64,000 nucleotides of DNA from Stratiolaelaps scimitus (Eukaryota > Arthropoda > Arachnida > Mesostigmata > Laelapidae): assembly GCA_019614645.1 (NCBI GenBank), contig JABWDB010000005.1, positions 4,806,001-4,870,000 on the forward strand, in the 5' to 3' direction. This document shows positions 47,242 through 59,532 of this stretch, one piece after another. The first letter of the stretch is position 1, and the number at the start of each line of letters is the position of its first letter. The notes below the pieces were generated by a model. That model did not search any database. It was not told the DNA's origin and saw only the letters and a list, made by a program, of their open reading frames with translations. Made by a program: the position numbers and the translations under genes.

Positions 47242-48260
47242 GTAGCCCCGGTGTCTAACAGGGCCCGCAGTTGTGCACCTCCTTTCTCACCTACTTTCAG
47301 ACTGACGTAGAATTTTCTTTTTGGGTTGTTGCCAACGGTTTCGGTTTGAAATGTTTCGTCGGACTCCGTTTCGTCAAATTCTCCTTCTGGATCTTCCTGT
47401 ATGACCCGCACCGTGTGTCCTTGCCTGTCTTTTGACCTGCACGCTCGGGCATAGTGATTCTTTTTGCCGCACGCGGCACACGTTTGCCCGATGGCAGGGC
47501 ATTGTTTAGGGGCGTGTACACTACCACAGCTTCGGCATTGTCTCCTGTTGTGTATTTGTGGTCCGCGGGGCTCCCTTGTATCTCGCGCTTGTATGCGCGC
47601 CTTGTATCCGCTTTTGCGCAACACGTTGACGTCTTCTGAAGTATTTTCAAAAGGTCGGCGGATACCTTGTCGATCCCTTTCTATTGTTTGAATCGCTCTC
47701 TCGTTATCTTCATAAGTTTCTAGTGTGCGCATCACCACTTCCATCGTCAGTGTTTTGTGGTCCGTTTCTCGAAATAGGGCTTCTCTGGCGACAGCGAGAC
47801 GGGTGCCCAGGATCAACTTATCCCTAAGCATTTCTTTTTCGTGGCCTTCATACACACACCGTTTTGCGAGTTGTGCCATTCGCTCTCTGTATTCCTTGAC
47901 AGTCTCGGCGTCCCCTTGAGTCGCTCGCTGAAAAAGATACCTTTGGAATATTACATTCCGATGACTCTTGTACCTTTCCGATAGGGCTTTGATGAGTGCC
48001 TTCAGCGATGGACATGGTTCCTCACCCGTTGGATCTGTCATGTCATTCTGTACTCGGGTTACCTCGAGACCATTCAGGAAGAGCCGATGTTCGTCTCCGA
48101 TCACTGATCTGAAGTGTGCAAGCTGTCTGCGGGGACTAAGCTTGTACACGTCGTTTAGTAGAGCATAGTCGGTCCATGCGTCGAGGAAGATTGTCCAGTT
48201 TTCCGCGCGATCGCCTTCATTGCTCATGGGCCGGGGGATCATATTTCTCTGCGAAATCAT
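47193..48260 (-). CDS. Ty3 gag with zinc knuckles and protease active site
   Basis: 355 residues from the first in-frame ATG at 48260; a stop codon lies just upstream of the GTG at 48284. Two zinc knuckles lie near residues 242-274: CRSCGSVHAPKQC and CAACGKKNHYARAC, the second a standard CX2CX4HX4C. Gag binds the RNA and builds the particle. The C-terminal end carries LLDTGATCNV (Asp336), the protease active site. The pol frame overlaps the end of gag by 49 bases and lies in the -1 frame. Pol continuity would need a -1 shift within the protease. Confidence 0.93.
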   Translation of the reverse strand: MISQRNMIPRPMSNEGDRAENWTIFLDAWTDYALLNDVYKLSPRRQLAHFRSVIGDEHRLFLNGLEVTRVQNDMTDPTGEEPCPSLKALIKALSERYKSHRNVIFQRYLFQRATQGDAETVKEYRERMAQLAKRCVYEGHEKEMLRDKLILGTRLAVAREALFRETDHKTLTMEVVMRTLETYEDNERAIQTIERDRQGIRRPFENTSEDVNVLRKSGYKARIQARDTREPRGPQIHNRRQCRSCGSVHAPKQCPAIGQTCAACGKKNHYARACRSKDRQGHTVRVIQEDPEGEFDETESDETFQTETVGNNPKRKFYVSLKVGEKGGAQLRALLDTGATCNVMGLSTTSLSEAN

Positions 48261-48399
48261 TTTGTCTCGTGTCACTTTTGCCACTTACTTGTCTTTCACT
48301 CCTGGATTTCTGGCTTGACGGGGTATGTGGTTTCAAGAACCTCTTCTTTTCCGCTGTCGGGGACCTTCTTCCGTCACTTCATCAGTTCTTTGGTGGCTT

Positions 48400-48419
48400 C
48401 GTCACTGTCGGCTGCGCCA
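48400..48419 (-). other. Primer-binding site of the Ty3 element
   Basis: Directly after the 5' LTR the minus strand reads TGGCGCAGCCGACAGTGACG. The leading TGG pairs with the CCA end of a tRNA. The tRNA species cannot be named by eye. Confidence 0.75.
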
Positions 48420-48586
48420 TGTTATTCGGGCATGCATGTAGTGAGTACGCAAGGGTCGAGCGACGACTGACTGACTCTTTATTGTTGCTCTTGTGCTGTC
48501 GTCGGCTGTTACATGACCGAGAGTGAGGTGTCAGTGAAGTGCGCCCTTCGCGCGCGTATTTGAATATGCACTTCAGTCTCTTGACA
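48420..48586 (-). repeat. 5' LTR of the Ty3 element
   Basis: 167 bases, same sequence and ends as the LTR at 43239. It should carry the element's promoter. Confidence 0.95.
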
Positions 48587-48591
48587 GCAAT
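48587..48591. repeat. Ty3 target-site duplication, right copy
   Basis: GCAAT, the second copy. Confidence 0.9.
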
Positions 48592-49584
48592 GCTCCTCCA
48601 TAGTAAATGTGTAATTCCTTCAATGTTTCAGCTACTGACGCTATTTACGTATCCGATGTAAGGCTCACGTAAAGTTCTGATGCACAACACAGGTAGACTG
48701 CCACTATTCTTTGGTAGCTAAGCACTTATAGTGCAAATATAGTTACTGGTTTATCCCACCCTCTGACGCTTGCTTGATCGTATATCTCCACGAGCAGCCC
48801 CGTCCTCTATGCTCTACGCAAATGGTGGGTAACGTGCACATTTCCTGAGTTTCCAAGAGTTTTTCCTGTCTTTCGACCGACCCTAGGAAGTTGGAGCGAG
48901 GAGATTCTGACGATTTCCCGAGGAAAGCTGAAGTTCCCGTAAGAGAAAGGGAGATACATATCTGCCACCTCGTGTCTCTGCCACCTCTGGTTGTAGAGGC
49001 ATTTACGCGCCCACATCGCTGCTTCGCGGTTGCTGTGTCTGATTGACCGACCGCTGAGCGCGCTAGAGATCTACCTCGTTCGTCGCCGAGCGGAGGCGCG
49101 CTCGGTCATTGGCTTGTCAGCGTCGAAGTCTCAAGTGAACCATCGGTATAAGACACCGGAGCGGGTGAATGTGGTCTTCGAAGGAAGAGAGAGACAGGGG
49201 GTCTGTCTTCACCGATCTTCTCAAATCGACGAAGTACGCGATGTAGGTGCCTCCACCGACAACGAACGACCCGCATTCCAGTTGTCTGGGCCCCGTCTAC
49301 TCAATCGTCTGGCTTGAGGCTTGCTTCCGTCCCAGTGCAGTTATCGTCGTGGCGTTGTAGTCCATTCGCCAGAAGGATCTAGTCGCTAAGCGCAACTCCC
49401 ACCGGTGCAACTCGGTTTGGTGAGACCCGTTCATCGTCATTCCATTCAATTTCGCTGCTTAGGATTTAGGACTGCCGGAAACGCGTTGATACTGCGCGCG
49501 CTCGGCCGAAACCATAAGAGGAATGCACGTCTGGCACTTATGTCAACGACCTCCACCGTCGTCTTTAACTGATTTATAGCAAGC

Positions 49585-49622
<38 letters not shown>

Positions 49623-49895
49623 CATGTTGGGGGTGTATTGTGCAACTCGCGTTCTCGTATCGATAACTCGGGAAGAGGAAACGTATACTAGTAGAATCTG
49701 TGCGGTTAACACTGTTCGGTGATAGAGTATACTCACAGTAGAAAGTCCACTCAGGTGATGATGGACCTTTTTCAAGTAACACGACATTTTTTTCATATTT
49801 GTGAACAGTGTTTGATAACTGTTTCTGCAATTGTTTTTACCAGAGAAGCTCCGTCACTGTTGCATTCGGGAGATTTTCGTGCGTTTAATGCAAAA
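48592..49895. other. Unassigned sequence between two transposons
   Basis: It holds a (TA)n tract at 49587-49616. A 95-codon plus frame at 49030-49317 has no recognised domain. No gene was identified. Confidence 0.35.
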
Positions 49896-49897
49896 TA

Positions 49898-50119
49898 CAG
49901 TGCTGTGCATAAACTTAACGCGCCCCTATATTTCAACAAATCTTTACAAAGAATACACATTTGAGGCATTTATTCTGTATCAGATTAATATGCGTGTCAA
50001 ATTACATACACACCACAAAGAACTGCGCATATGACGTCGCATGCAGCTTGCTACAATAAAATGTGTCATATATCGGTTGTGCAAAATGATAACGCACCAG
50101 TTATCGAGTGTTTTCGCTG
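49898..50119 (+). repeat. Left terminal inverted repeat of the Tc1-type element
   Basis: It pairs with 51230-51447. The match has scattered mismatches and small indels, so the copy is not young. Confidence 0.85.
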
Positions 50120-50177
50120 AGTTAATCCAGCTTGTTGAGCATGCACGCTGTACTGTAGTACACGGGACACGCTTCGA

Positions 50178-51228
50178 GCCTTACTGATGTAGAGAAAGCA
50201 GTTATTACTGCTTTACACCGAGCAAGAAGGACCCAGGCTGCATTTACTAGAGAAATTGGCAGAAGTCGTTGCGTAGTGCAAAATTGTTTACGCAGTCCGT
50301 CGAAGTATGGTACTAATAAGTCTAAAGGATGCCCACGAAAGGTCAGCCAGCGAACTGCCATGCATATTTGTCTACTGGCCTCGAATTCGATTAGTTGTGA
50401 AGCTATCAGGAAGGAGTTAAATCTTCGGGTTCATAGATGAACACTTTTAAGGACAATTAAGCGTGATCCGCATATCATACGGGGGCAAATGAAAACAAGA
50501 CCTTCAACAAGGCCACATGAGTGCCCAACTAAACTTCGCTGGCAACAATATGGACAGAGACAGGACATAGGTGAATATTGGGGCCACGTTTTTTAAATGG
50601 TATGCTGAGGGTGCACATCTATCTAAAATGTACTATGTTGTTTCAGATCGTCTTCAGTGACGAGAAGAAGTTAAATTTGATGGGCTAGATCGATTTAACG
50701 GTTATTAGCATGACTTAAGTAAAGAGTCGCGCTACTTCTCGAAGCGCAATTTTGGCGGAGCGTGCTTTATGGTTTGGGGAGCTTAGCAAACTCCCACTCC
50801 CTTTCATCTCATCTCGAATGAATAGCGAGGACTATCAGCAGATATTAACCAACAACCTACTACAGTTTAGGAGCAGATTTCATCGACTGCCAATTGTTTT
50901 CCAAGACGGTTACGCTTCAATTCACGTCAGCGCTAATACACGTGCGTGCTTAGGACGGCATAGCATTAAAACTCTAGAGTGACCATTATGTTCTCCTGAT
51001 CTCAACCTGATGGAGAACTTCTGGGGCATTCTTGTCCGACGAGTATATGCGTCAAATCAACTGTATACATCTGTGGAAGCACTAAAAGAGGCGTTGTTGG
51101 AGGCGCGGGGAGGTGTCAGCGACCAGATTCTGCTAAATCTCGTTGATAGTATGCCAAACCGAGTCTTTGACGTTATAATTAGCAAGGGCGGGCACACACA
51201 CGGTAGAAAACGAGAATTAATTCAGTGA
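50178..51228 (+). pseudogene. Dead Tc1 transposase
   Basis: An N-terminal paired-like helix-turn-helix region (TDVEKAVI, TREIGRSRCVV) is at about 50185-50300. It runs to a stop near 50440, then LLRTIKRDPH and a piece ending RWQQ at about 50545. The catalytic domain is fragmented. FQDGYASIH (Asp codon 50905) and PDLNLMENFWG (Glu codon 51013) supply two of the DDE residues. A TGA between them sits where the family has Trp, a likely TGG change. The C-terminal end NLVDSMPNR at about 51140 is typical. The first catalytic Asp was not located. Many stops show it cannot be translated. Confidence 0.9.
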
Positions 51229-51229
51229 G

Positions 51230-51447
51230 AACACTCGATAACTGAGGGTGCGTTTTCATTTTGCACAACCCAAAAATGACACATTTTATTGTAGCAGGCT
51301 GCATACGCCATCATATGCGCTGTTCTTTGTGGTGTGTATGCTACTTGACACGTACATTAATCTGATACAGAATAAAAGCCTCAAATGTGTATTCTTTGTA
51401 ACGATTTGTTGAAATATAGGAGTGTGTTAAGTTTATGCACACCACTG
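51230..51447 (-). repeat. Right terminal inverted repeat of the Tc1-type element
   Basis: Reverse complement of the left repeat, ending in the CACTG tip before TA. Confidence 0.85.
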
Positions 51448-51449
51448 TA

Positions 51450-53950
51450 GTTGTAACACTTTATATATAGGATGGTCAAGAATAATGGGTCTCAGACTTT
51501 CTTACACGAATGTGGTGTATTCCATATAGGATCACACAACCAACACCAAGAATACTATCTTAACGGAATACCAAAAGATGGTCGCAATCAAACACCTTCG
51601 AGTACGCTTCTTCACATCCCCCATATTTGGTCGACATGTCAACAATGTTGTGAAAGTATCTCCATGGACTCTAAGGGTTTCTGAACTGTCTTCGCCCCAT
51701 GGATACGTGTCTGTAGAAGTACCGTACAGTCCCGCTGTTAATGTATGCGAGCATCATATCACCTGGGGCCCAGTCAAAAATTGCGATCTAGAACCACTAC
51801 ATAGCACGCGGAACTCGTCCTTAAAACGGGTCGACTATCGTTGAAACCTTCCCAGAAACACACCCAGACCTAACTGGTGGGAATGACAAAATAGTGACCG
51901 CCAACATGAAACAGGTGTGAAAAATACTGAAAACTGAGGAAAACATTTTCAGCGGTTTTCCAACATCCGATGTATGAATATACACAATGCCTTCGTGACA
52001 GGACGCAGAAGGTTGGCAACTCATTCCCCCTCGAGAGTAACGCAAGCCGTAAACATCACGCAGTAAGGGTAGAGAGTGTTGAAACGAGCTAAATGACAGT
52101 AATAATCAAAATTAACAGTATCCACATGCGCACTCCTACCATAAACATCCCCGCACTGAAGTAATGCCGGAAGGCGGTACAGGTGGTCATCTTTAATATC
52201 CCGAATGAGCAGTTTCCCAATCGCTTCTGACATCGAATTTAATAAAGGTAACTATATATTGAACCGTTTTCAATCAATTATATTTATTGCAAGAGCTTCT
52301 TTGAATTAAAAATGATTTTTTTTTCTTTGCAACGCCTTATTCACATCACTATTCACAATAAAGCTTTAAGGGCGTCTGCTAAACATGCGGAAATTCTGGA
52401 AGCATTTCGGAGAATCGAACATTCACTTTTCCTTCATAAAACAATCATCTAAATTGCTGTTTACCATAATTTTTGCTATTTTTTTTTCCATCAGCCCACG
52501 GAAATAATCACTTGCCGATTTTGATAGGTCGAATGATTATCAACCTTCATTCGAGGGGGGGACATAAAATGATTTGTTTGTTTCAGGCTAAAACACCAAG
52601 CTAATCAAAGGAGGTGGCTCCGGGCTCCTTTTCGATAGAGGACAATTCGTATTGAAATCGTAATGCCCTTCAATGTGTTCTCACTGATCTCATTGTTATC
52701 TTCCGGTATCACCTTCCTTATCATTATGAAAAAATAGCACACAGCAGTGAATTGAGTTTTATTGACTGGAATCACGAATATATTATTATTATTATTATTA
52801 CAACTACTTACATATTTTCACGAAATATTGGTCCGTTTGAGGAGTAATTAGGCATTCATTTGTAGATTCCTGAAGAGACCGCCGAAGGATGATTGATCAA
52901 CTGGTGCAATTCTAGAAAGTAGACATGGCAGCGGCCCAGGTGAGAGACACCGCTCGTCGATCAAACAGATCATGGACTTCATCGCGTAGGTGATCAACGC
53001 TAAGGACCTCGCCGACCGTCAAGGTACCCTCAGTAGCCCGCCGATCTCAGAGGATCTCAATGCTAAACAATGGCTCCCGAAGTCAGTTCTGATAGTTCTA
53101 TTTAATTTATTGAATAAAAAAATACAGATGAGACATGAACCGCTCGCATAAACTACATAGCAAAAGCAGGAATTATGTCAGTTATAACTAATCGAATTAT
53201 TCAATTAAATGTGTACCGGCGCCACTGCTAATACCTCTATATTGTAATACCTGCTCAATATGTAACAACAACCTTCTTGTTATAGCTTCTACACACAACC
53301 CGCGTTTGTCCCCTGTGCCGAGATTTGTCAGTTGCTATCGGAGCCTAGCGCTGCTATATTCATTGTTCGGTTCGAGCCACCAAGTAACCTGGAACGAACC
53401 GTGGCGTGGGGGGGATATCAGTTCTTGAACGACGTTCCTGTTCAAGCCACGTCCCTTCAGGATTCTCCGGATTTCAAGCCAACTCATCGCGATTTGGACA
53501 AAGAAGCAAGGGACAAGCAGAGCCCGCCCTTCGGGACTCGCCGATTATGATATCAAACAAATAAGAAGGTCAAGGTTTCGCCACTCGACATGTATTATAC
53601 ATTTATACATATATATATATATATATTACATGGCGAGTGTATTTCTGTGTGTGCCACTGAAAATAGCCTATTCGATTTAGATTTCCTGGGAAAGACAAAC
53701 AATCGCCGCAGATAGAATGAACCAAGTGAAAAAAAAGCATCGAAGCAATAGTCACAGCGTCGACCTACACGTGTTTCTCATTAATCGCATAATGCCGATC
53801 TGAAAGCAGCGTGGCAAAGTTCCCGTATCGGGAGTGTGGTCCATCGTACAATAGATACGAGTGTTACTGAATACCAACCACCAACTAATAACTTCTTGCC
53901 TTGTCTCGTCTGAGTGCATGTGTCCATACAGATCGAAAGAGAGAAAGAGA
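51450..53950. other. Unassigned sequence
   Basis: Plus frames at 51472-51684 and 51578-51844 and minus frames at 51821-52045 and 52021-52233 have protein-like composition but no recognised domain. ATT triplets lie at about 52782-52799 and a (TA)n tract at 53608-53627. Confidence 0.3.
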
Positions 53951-54830
53951 TGCGCACTCTCGACTCGAACTCGTTGACCTCTAATTTGACCTTAAAGCTC
54001 CAGCGCTCGATTGGACGGTCCCCGTTCGTCTTATAGTATTCCTACCATTGACATTATCAGGGACGGCGGGGTTGTTCCGGCGACGAATCTGATGTGCAGC
54101 CCGCCAACACTGTCCACAGCTATTCTATTGTAGTTCGGCCTACTGCCTCTCAAATTCACCGGGCGGAATTCGAAGACGCGAGATGCATACGGAGCATGTT
54201 CCGGTCTTTCTCGCAATTTATATCTATACCCTGTCGATCTGCCTCTCTCTCTCTCTCGCGTCGGCCGGCGGCGGCGCCGCTGGGCAGGCAGGTCCACAGT
54301 TCGTTTTTGTGTTTTGTATTTACGACTTCGTCGTCAGCACGCGTCACGCTCGTACATCCGAAAGCCGCCCACTGTGTGCTTCGGTAGGTCGTATCTAACG
54401 GATTGCCAAGCCGGAGCGACGATGTCGACATCTTAACATGTGCTTAGTGGTAGGCACTCGACTAACAGCGACTGCAACCTGGCCCCGACGCTGCCGCGAG
54501 AGAGAGAGAGAGAGAGAGCGACCCTTTGAAACGAAAGTAAAAGTTCCCGTTGCGGAGTCCGAGCTAAAGCTGTACTCGTCGTAGCCAGGAACTGCGATCG
54601 AAGGGGTGAACGGTCAGTTAGCGCTTCCTGTATAAGGCTGGCGATGACAGGAAATTCGTCGACCAGCGGATCCCCAGCTTGAAGGCGTTCTGCATGCAGA
54701 AGTTCGGAAGGTGCCGTATCTCGACGAACTCGAAAATGTGATCGTTCAAAGGTCGAGAGGAAAAGATCTCGGTATTCAATATGATTCATAGGGTAAGTGA
54801 CTGGCAATTGGGTTTGGGACAATACCAGTT
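53951..54830. other. GC-rich island with a (GA)n tract
   Basis: Overlapping frames are open on both strands (88-129 codons) with no domain. The GA repeat at 54498-54518 is read as Ser-Leu or Glu-Arg runs. Confidence 0.3.
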
Positions 54831-56000
54831 GTTGGTGATGGTTTGCCTTTTTTTTTTAGGAAGAAATTGATTTCAAAGCATACCAATGTAGATGTGTGGT
54901 ATATCGCAATGAGAACCAAGTGACGAACGCCTTCATTTTGGAGGCTGGTATACTGTGCTGGTTCTAAAACAGGGACGAAACGGCGACATGACTTGAACTA
55001 GAATATCTTGATAATCGGTTTTGCATCCGCGTCGACAGTGTGATATTTGGCCGTAAAGGACGGATGTGTTTTCAAATCGATGGAGAAGAGAAGAAAAAAA
55101 CTAGTAAACATTCGGAAACGTGTGGTCAATATGATGGATCAGAGTGGACGCCAGCAAACGGCTAACTGAATCATGGTAATTTATTTCTGTTGGACACAAA
55201 TGAAGTTAATCAGGCCTTGTTCAGGGAGAAACTCAGGGTAGAAAGGGAGACGGAGAGAAAGATAAAGTTCTACGCTGCTTTCAAGGGACTCAACTCTGGC
55301 CCACGTTACGAGGTTCCATGAGTTCCCATGCTCGGCGATTGTTAACGGTGTGGACTTACAAATCAGGTCGATTTTTGGAAAACGAGCAGCTCTTAACTTC
55401 AAAACAGAACCCCCATATATTATGCCGAGTATATCCTGTTGTTGAAAACAGCATGGCAAGACAACTAGATAGCTTTCGGAACACATATCTTAAAAACCAC
55501 GTCGAAGACACCGAAATCTTTTTCGACTTACAGCCAAGACTGTACGGATCGTCGTGTCAATGTCACCATACATTTCTAATAGAAGGGTGGTACCTACTTC
55601 ATTGAGTTGTATTCAATGAACACGATTGGTGGAGATCCCTATGGTCCTTTTTGATACATTACATCTTAATCATTATTTCATTATAAAATGTTGATTCGTC
55701 CGAGATTCATCCAACTGAATCGTCGCCTGGCTATTCTAGAATTGAGCAACACGTCTAAAAAATGTCCGTTAATCTCATTTGTTTTATGCTTCTACAGTCG
55801 TCTCCCGCGACGACAGTAAGATCAGCCTATCTGGATTCACTCTCGCCGTTATCAGAGTCTAGAACTACTACCGAGAATATATATATATATATATATATAT
55901 ACGGTAGCAGACTCTACTCAAACAGAGCGCAGTCGGTGCGAATCGCCGAATCAGTGACAGGTCCAGTTCGGCTGTGGCTAGTCATAGGTGAATGAGATGA
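54831..56000. other. Unassigned sequence
   Basis: A (TA)n tract lies at 55877-55901. Short frames at 55181-55486 (minus) and 55318-55605 (plus) overlap and lack domains. Confidence 0.3.
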
Positions 56001-56803
56001 ATTCTAAGTTTCGTGTTTTTTTTTACTACTCTTGAAGTGCTATCCCGTGCTCGTTTTGCCATGCTAGCGGGTACAGAGCTCTTCGATATGTGGTACCGTT
56101 GTAAAGTGAAGGAATCCGCTTCTGCGTTTGCTGATGTTGCGGCAACTGAGTGGATTTCCTTTCCTCGGGGACAGGATGCAGATTGTTGGACAAGCAACGA
56201 ACGGCCGGAGTGCTGCTGCCACCAGCATCACCGCCTCCGCCGCTACCACCCCCGACCTGAATGGCACAAATCCTGAATGGCGCGACGACATCACGGTTCT
56301 GGGCTGCTCCAATGGGCGCCAACCTGGCTACGAACCTCCCTCCCTCCCTCCTCAGTGACGAGGTCTTCCTTTGGTTTTCTGGTTCGGTCCGCTTCTTGAA
56401 CCCGGTGTCGGCATCAGCGGCCGCCGCCGCTCCGGCTGCTGACGCCGATGCCGCTCTGCTGCTGCACTACGGCCAATGCCGCCAGCCTACATGACCTGCG
56501 CGCCTGCTGGATCTTCGACTCGATTACATAATCAGGGACTCGTGGTGCTGATGATATTGCTGAGGATGATGATAGGACGGGTCCTTCCTAGCGAGTGACG
56601 CAGAGGCAACGGTCCTGTTCTGCCGGCTCGGCCAGTAACAGTAGTGCCAAGTGCAGCCGGTGGCCGATGATGACCGGTGACTACCGGGATTTTCACCGGA
56701 GGAGCAAGCGGACGAAGAGGACTCTGGGACGGGCTCAGTCGCCTTCTACTTACCGAGTGTTCTACTAGAACGCAGATATACATATACATATATATATATA
56801 TAT

Positions 56804-56844
<41 letters not shown>

Positions 56845-58620
56845 CACACATACACATGCATGCATATCGGACATATCGGCAACTACATTGCAGGCGCTAA
56901 GATCCATTCGGAGTGCCATTCTGCCGACAGGAGCACTAGTCCTAGTTGCTGCTACCTCTGTTTTCGTTGGTTCTGTCCCTACGCTGTTATCATTTTGGTA
57001 TTGGTTCGATTTTTCGTTGTTGTTGCCGTCATCTCGCCAGGTAGACCTCTACGACTCGCTCGGAGAGTTCCCCAATCCTCCCGTTCGGCCGTACGCTCTC
57101 CTCAAGCCACCGTGAAGAGTGTCTCCTTTTTCTTCTTCTGGTGCGCTTCGCCCGCTCGACCCTCGTTCTTCTCTGTGCAGGCAGAACAAGTTGGCGGCGG
57201 CGGCGGCTGGTGCCCATGTCGCTCCTGGCCTAGTGCCGACGATCGACTGTTATAGAGCGACCTGCGGTAAAGGCGATCTCCTCTTCTCGGGCACAGGCGC
57301 GACAGAAGGCCCTGGCGAGCGGACTGTGGCTATAGTGGTCGCACCGGGCTAGCCGCGGTAGTAATCGCAATAGCCTGACAGATAGTGGTGGTGAATGTCC
57401 GTCCATCTGGATGACGAGTCCGCGACGCGGCGCGCCGGCTACAGCGGCAGCGACCGCTACGAGAAGACCAAAGGAGAGAGGCAGTGGCGCACGGGGTCTG
57501 TCCTTGTCGTCCTCCTAGAAGTGGTCCTAGTCGAGCTAGTTGTAGAAGTAGTAGTTTTGTACTGATAGCTGCAGTGGCGAGTGGTGGCAGTAATCGTACG
57601 ATAGTGCTAGATTTGCTGCAGTAGAATGATAGACGACGACGAGAAAGAAGAAGAAGTTAAAGAAATACTGGCGGGTTCAATAGAGAGAGAGAGAAAGCTG
57701 GGAGGGGAGAGGAGGGCTAGAGAGTACGAGACCTGGCAGCGGAAGATCAACATGGCATAGCGAAGAAGGACGAACCGAAGGAGAAGATAATCGAGGCGGA
57801 GAGACCGGAACAAGAAAACGCAGATGGAGAGGTGCAACTAGAGAAGCGATCTAGACAGCCAAGTTAACAGAGAACCGTTAGCTGACCCGGCATCACACAG
57901 TCGCCGATCGCCGTTGACGCGGCCAACTCGCCTCCGCGGACCTCCCCACCGCACCGCGGCGCGCACGCGAGAGAGGTAGAGGGAGGGGGAGAGAGGGAGA
58001 GAGATATGGAGGAGACGCACATAGCCAGGTATATTCTGGCTATCTAGCAATGATAGGTTCGCCGCCAAGCAACGAACGAGGCAACGGGACTTCTGCCGGT
58101 GGAGCCCAGCGGCAAGTTCTGCTTGCTGGCAGCGCGTCGATCTCCACTGCGTGTCGTGCTCGGCCGGCCGAGTCGGTGACTGTCCGAGTCTGTGTTGAAG
58201 GCGCCGAACGAGAAGGCGATCACCGCGGCGAGTGGAGTGAAACCTCCCTGAGCAGCCTCTGAGGCTGGGGACCAGTGGATCGTCATGGATCGAGTCTCTC
58301 TCTGTCTATCTCCTTCAATACTTTTGAGACCCGCAGAGGTATAAAGAGAGAGAGAGAGAGACAGAGGAAGAAAGAAGAATGACTACGAAAGCATTTCTTA
58401 CGGTGCTTTCGTTCGTGCTGATGGGTGGCGTAGCAGTAGGACTCCAGTGACTAGCCGTAGTTGAGAGCTTGAACAGAGCGGACTACGGAGGCCGCCGCAT
58501 CCGCCGCAGATGCGACAGACCCGCGACCGATCGGAGCACCTGCCAGACTACCTGCTTACTGAGCCTACTTCTGGTGACGGGACGAAGGGCAATGATCAGA
58601 CGATTTCGAGAGCAAATGAA
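56001..58620. other. GC-rich island with CCG and GA repeats
   Basis: An exon-like segment begins after a CAG acceptor at about 56175 (TTTCCTCGGGGACAG) and encodes Thr/Ala-rich sequence. No domain was recognised. GA-rich tracts lie at about 57682-57695, 57962-58005 and 58344-58362. The two strands are open in several frames. Confidence 0.3.
56773..56844. repeat. Compound TA then GA microsatellite
   Basis: (TA)n passes directly into (GA)n. Confidence 0.9.
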
Positions 58621-59394
58621 CGTTGTTGTGACGACAAGATGAAATAGAACAAAGGCAAATTAACTGTAATTAATTAATGAGCGTACTTTCAGAGAAAACA
58701 CACCCAACGTATGGCTACTGTTGCGGGATATCGATTTATCTGTTTTGGGGTAACAGAAAGAAAAATAAAAAATAAAAAATGTATGTAAAAGTATACATTT
58801 TGCGAGTCCTGAATCAGAAATGTAACGATGGACAAACGGGTCTCTTAGTTGGATAGACGAAGCGTAGAAGTGCCAACATGCGGAAAGATGCAGGTTACGA
58901 TCTAAGTAAGAAAAAGAGCTATTTGTTTCGAAACGATAGCTGATAGTGAGTGAACGCTCACTGGATCGGGAACGCAACGCAAATCTTGTAATATATACAG
59001 CTTCGAGGATATAGATGAGGTGGGGTGAAATAATATGATCTAAATATTAACCGGCTGCGATCGTCGTTAATTGTCGACGAGAGGCTGTTCTACGAAAGTA
59101 GCGCGCGTCTCTGTGTGAAGAGGTTGATTGAACGCTAACGAGCTAAAATGTCAAATTGAAATTCAGTTCTGTAGATTCAAAGTCGTATGACAACCTTCTT
59201 CTGCCTGGATAGAAACGTCGTGCATTTTCGAGGATATCCTAAATCTCAGCGGCACAAAGGCAATGCACATGCACATGATACGCGAAAACTGTACATTTTC
59301 AAATAGCGTCGAAAATAATACAGACAAAATTATCAATTGGTATATGCATACTAATCAAATCGTTGTTTCGTCTTTATATTTAATCACCATTAGG

Positions 59395-59430
<36 letters not shown>

Positions 59431-59532
59431 CGTTCAGCACAGGAAAACGAATTTGAGTCATGTCTATATAGATCGTCTCATCATACAGAAAGCGACCGAT
59501 GATACCTTTGCGGGCCCACAGCTCTAACCATT
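58621..59532. other. Unassigned AT-rich sequence
   Basis: It contains a (TA)n tract at 59396-59426 and nothing recognisable as a gene. Confidence 0.4.

Larger units (their letters stand above)
43239..48586 (-). mobile_element. Complete Ty3-type LTR retrotransposon (gag, pol, no env)
   Basis: A 5348-base element on the minus strand is flanked by GCAAT duplications. Both 167-base LTRs appear identical, which implies a recent insertion. Element order from the right is 5' LTR, primer-binding site, gag, pol with protease, reverse transcriptase, RNase H and integrase, polypurine tract, 3' LTR. Integrase after RNase H places it in the Ty3 (Metaviridae) order. The short LTRs and zinc-knuckle gag resemble the mag-like lineage, an inference not tested by tree. 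No envelope gene fits in the 341 bases between pol and the 3' LTR. Confidence 0.96.
49898..51447 (+). mobile_element. Tc1-type DNA transposon with long TIRs
   Basis: The element starts CAGTGCTGTGC and ends with its inverted match, and is flanked by TA at 49896 and 51448, the Tc1/mariner target. Terminal inverted repeats are about 220 bases. Each contains two similar motifs, one at the tip and one about 175 bases inside (49904-49924 and 50078-50098 on the left; 51419-51441 and 51247-51267 on the right). This is the IR/DR layout of Sleeping Beauty-like elements. The transposase between them is broken. Confidence 0.95.
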
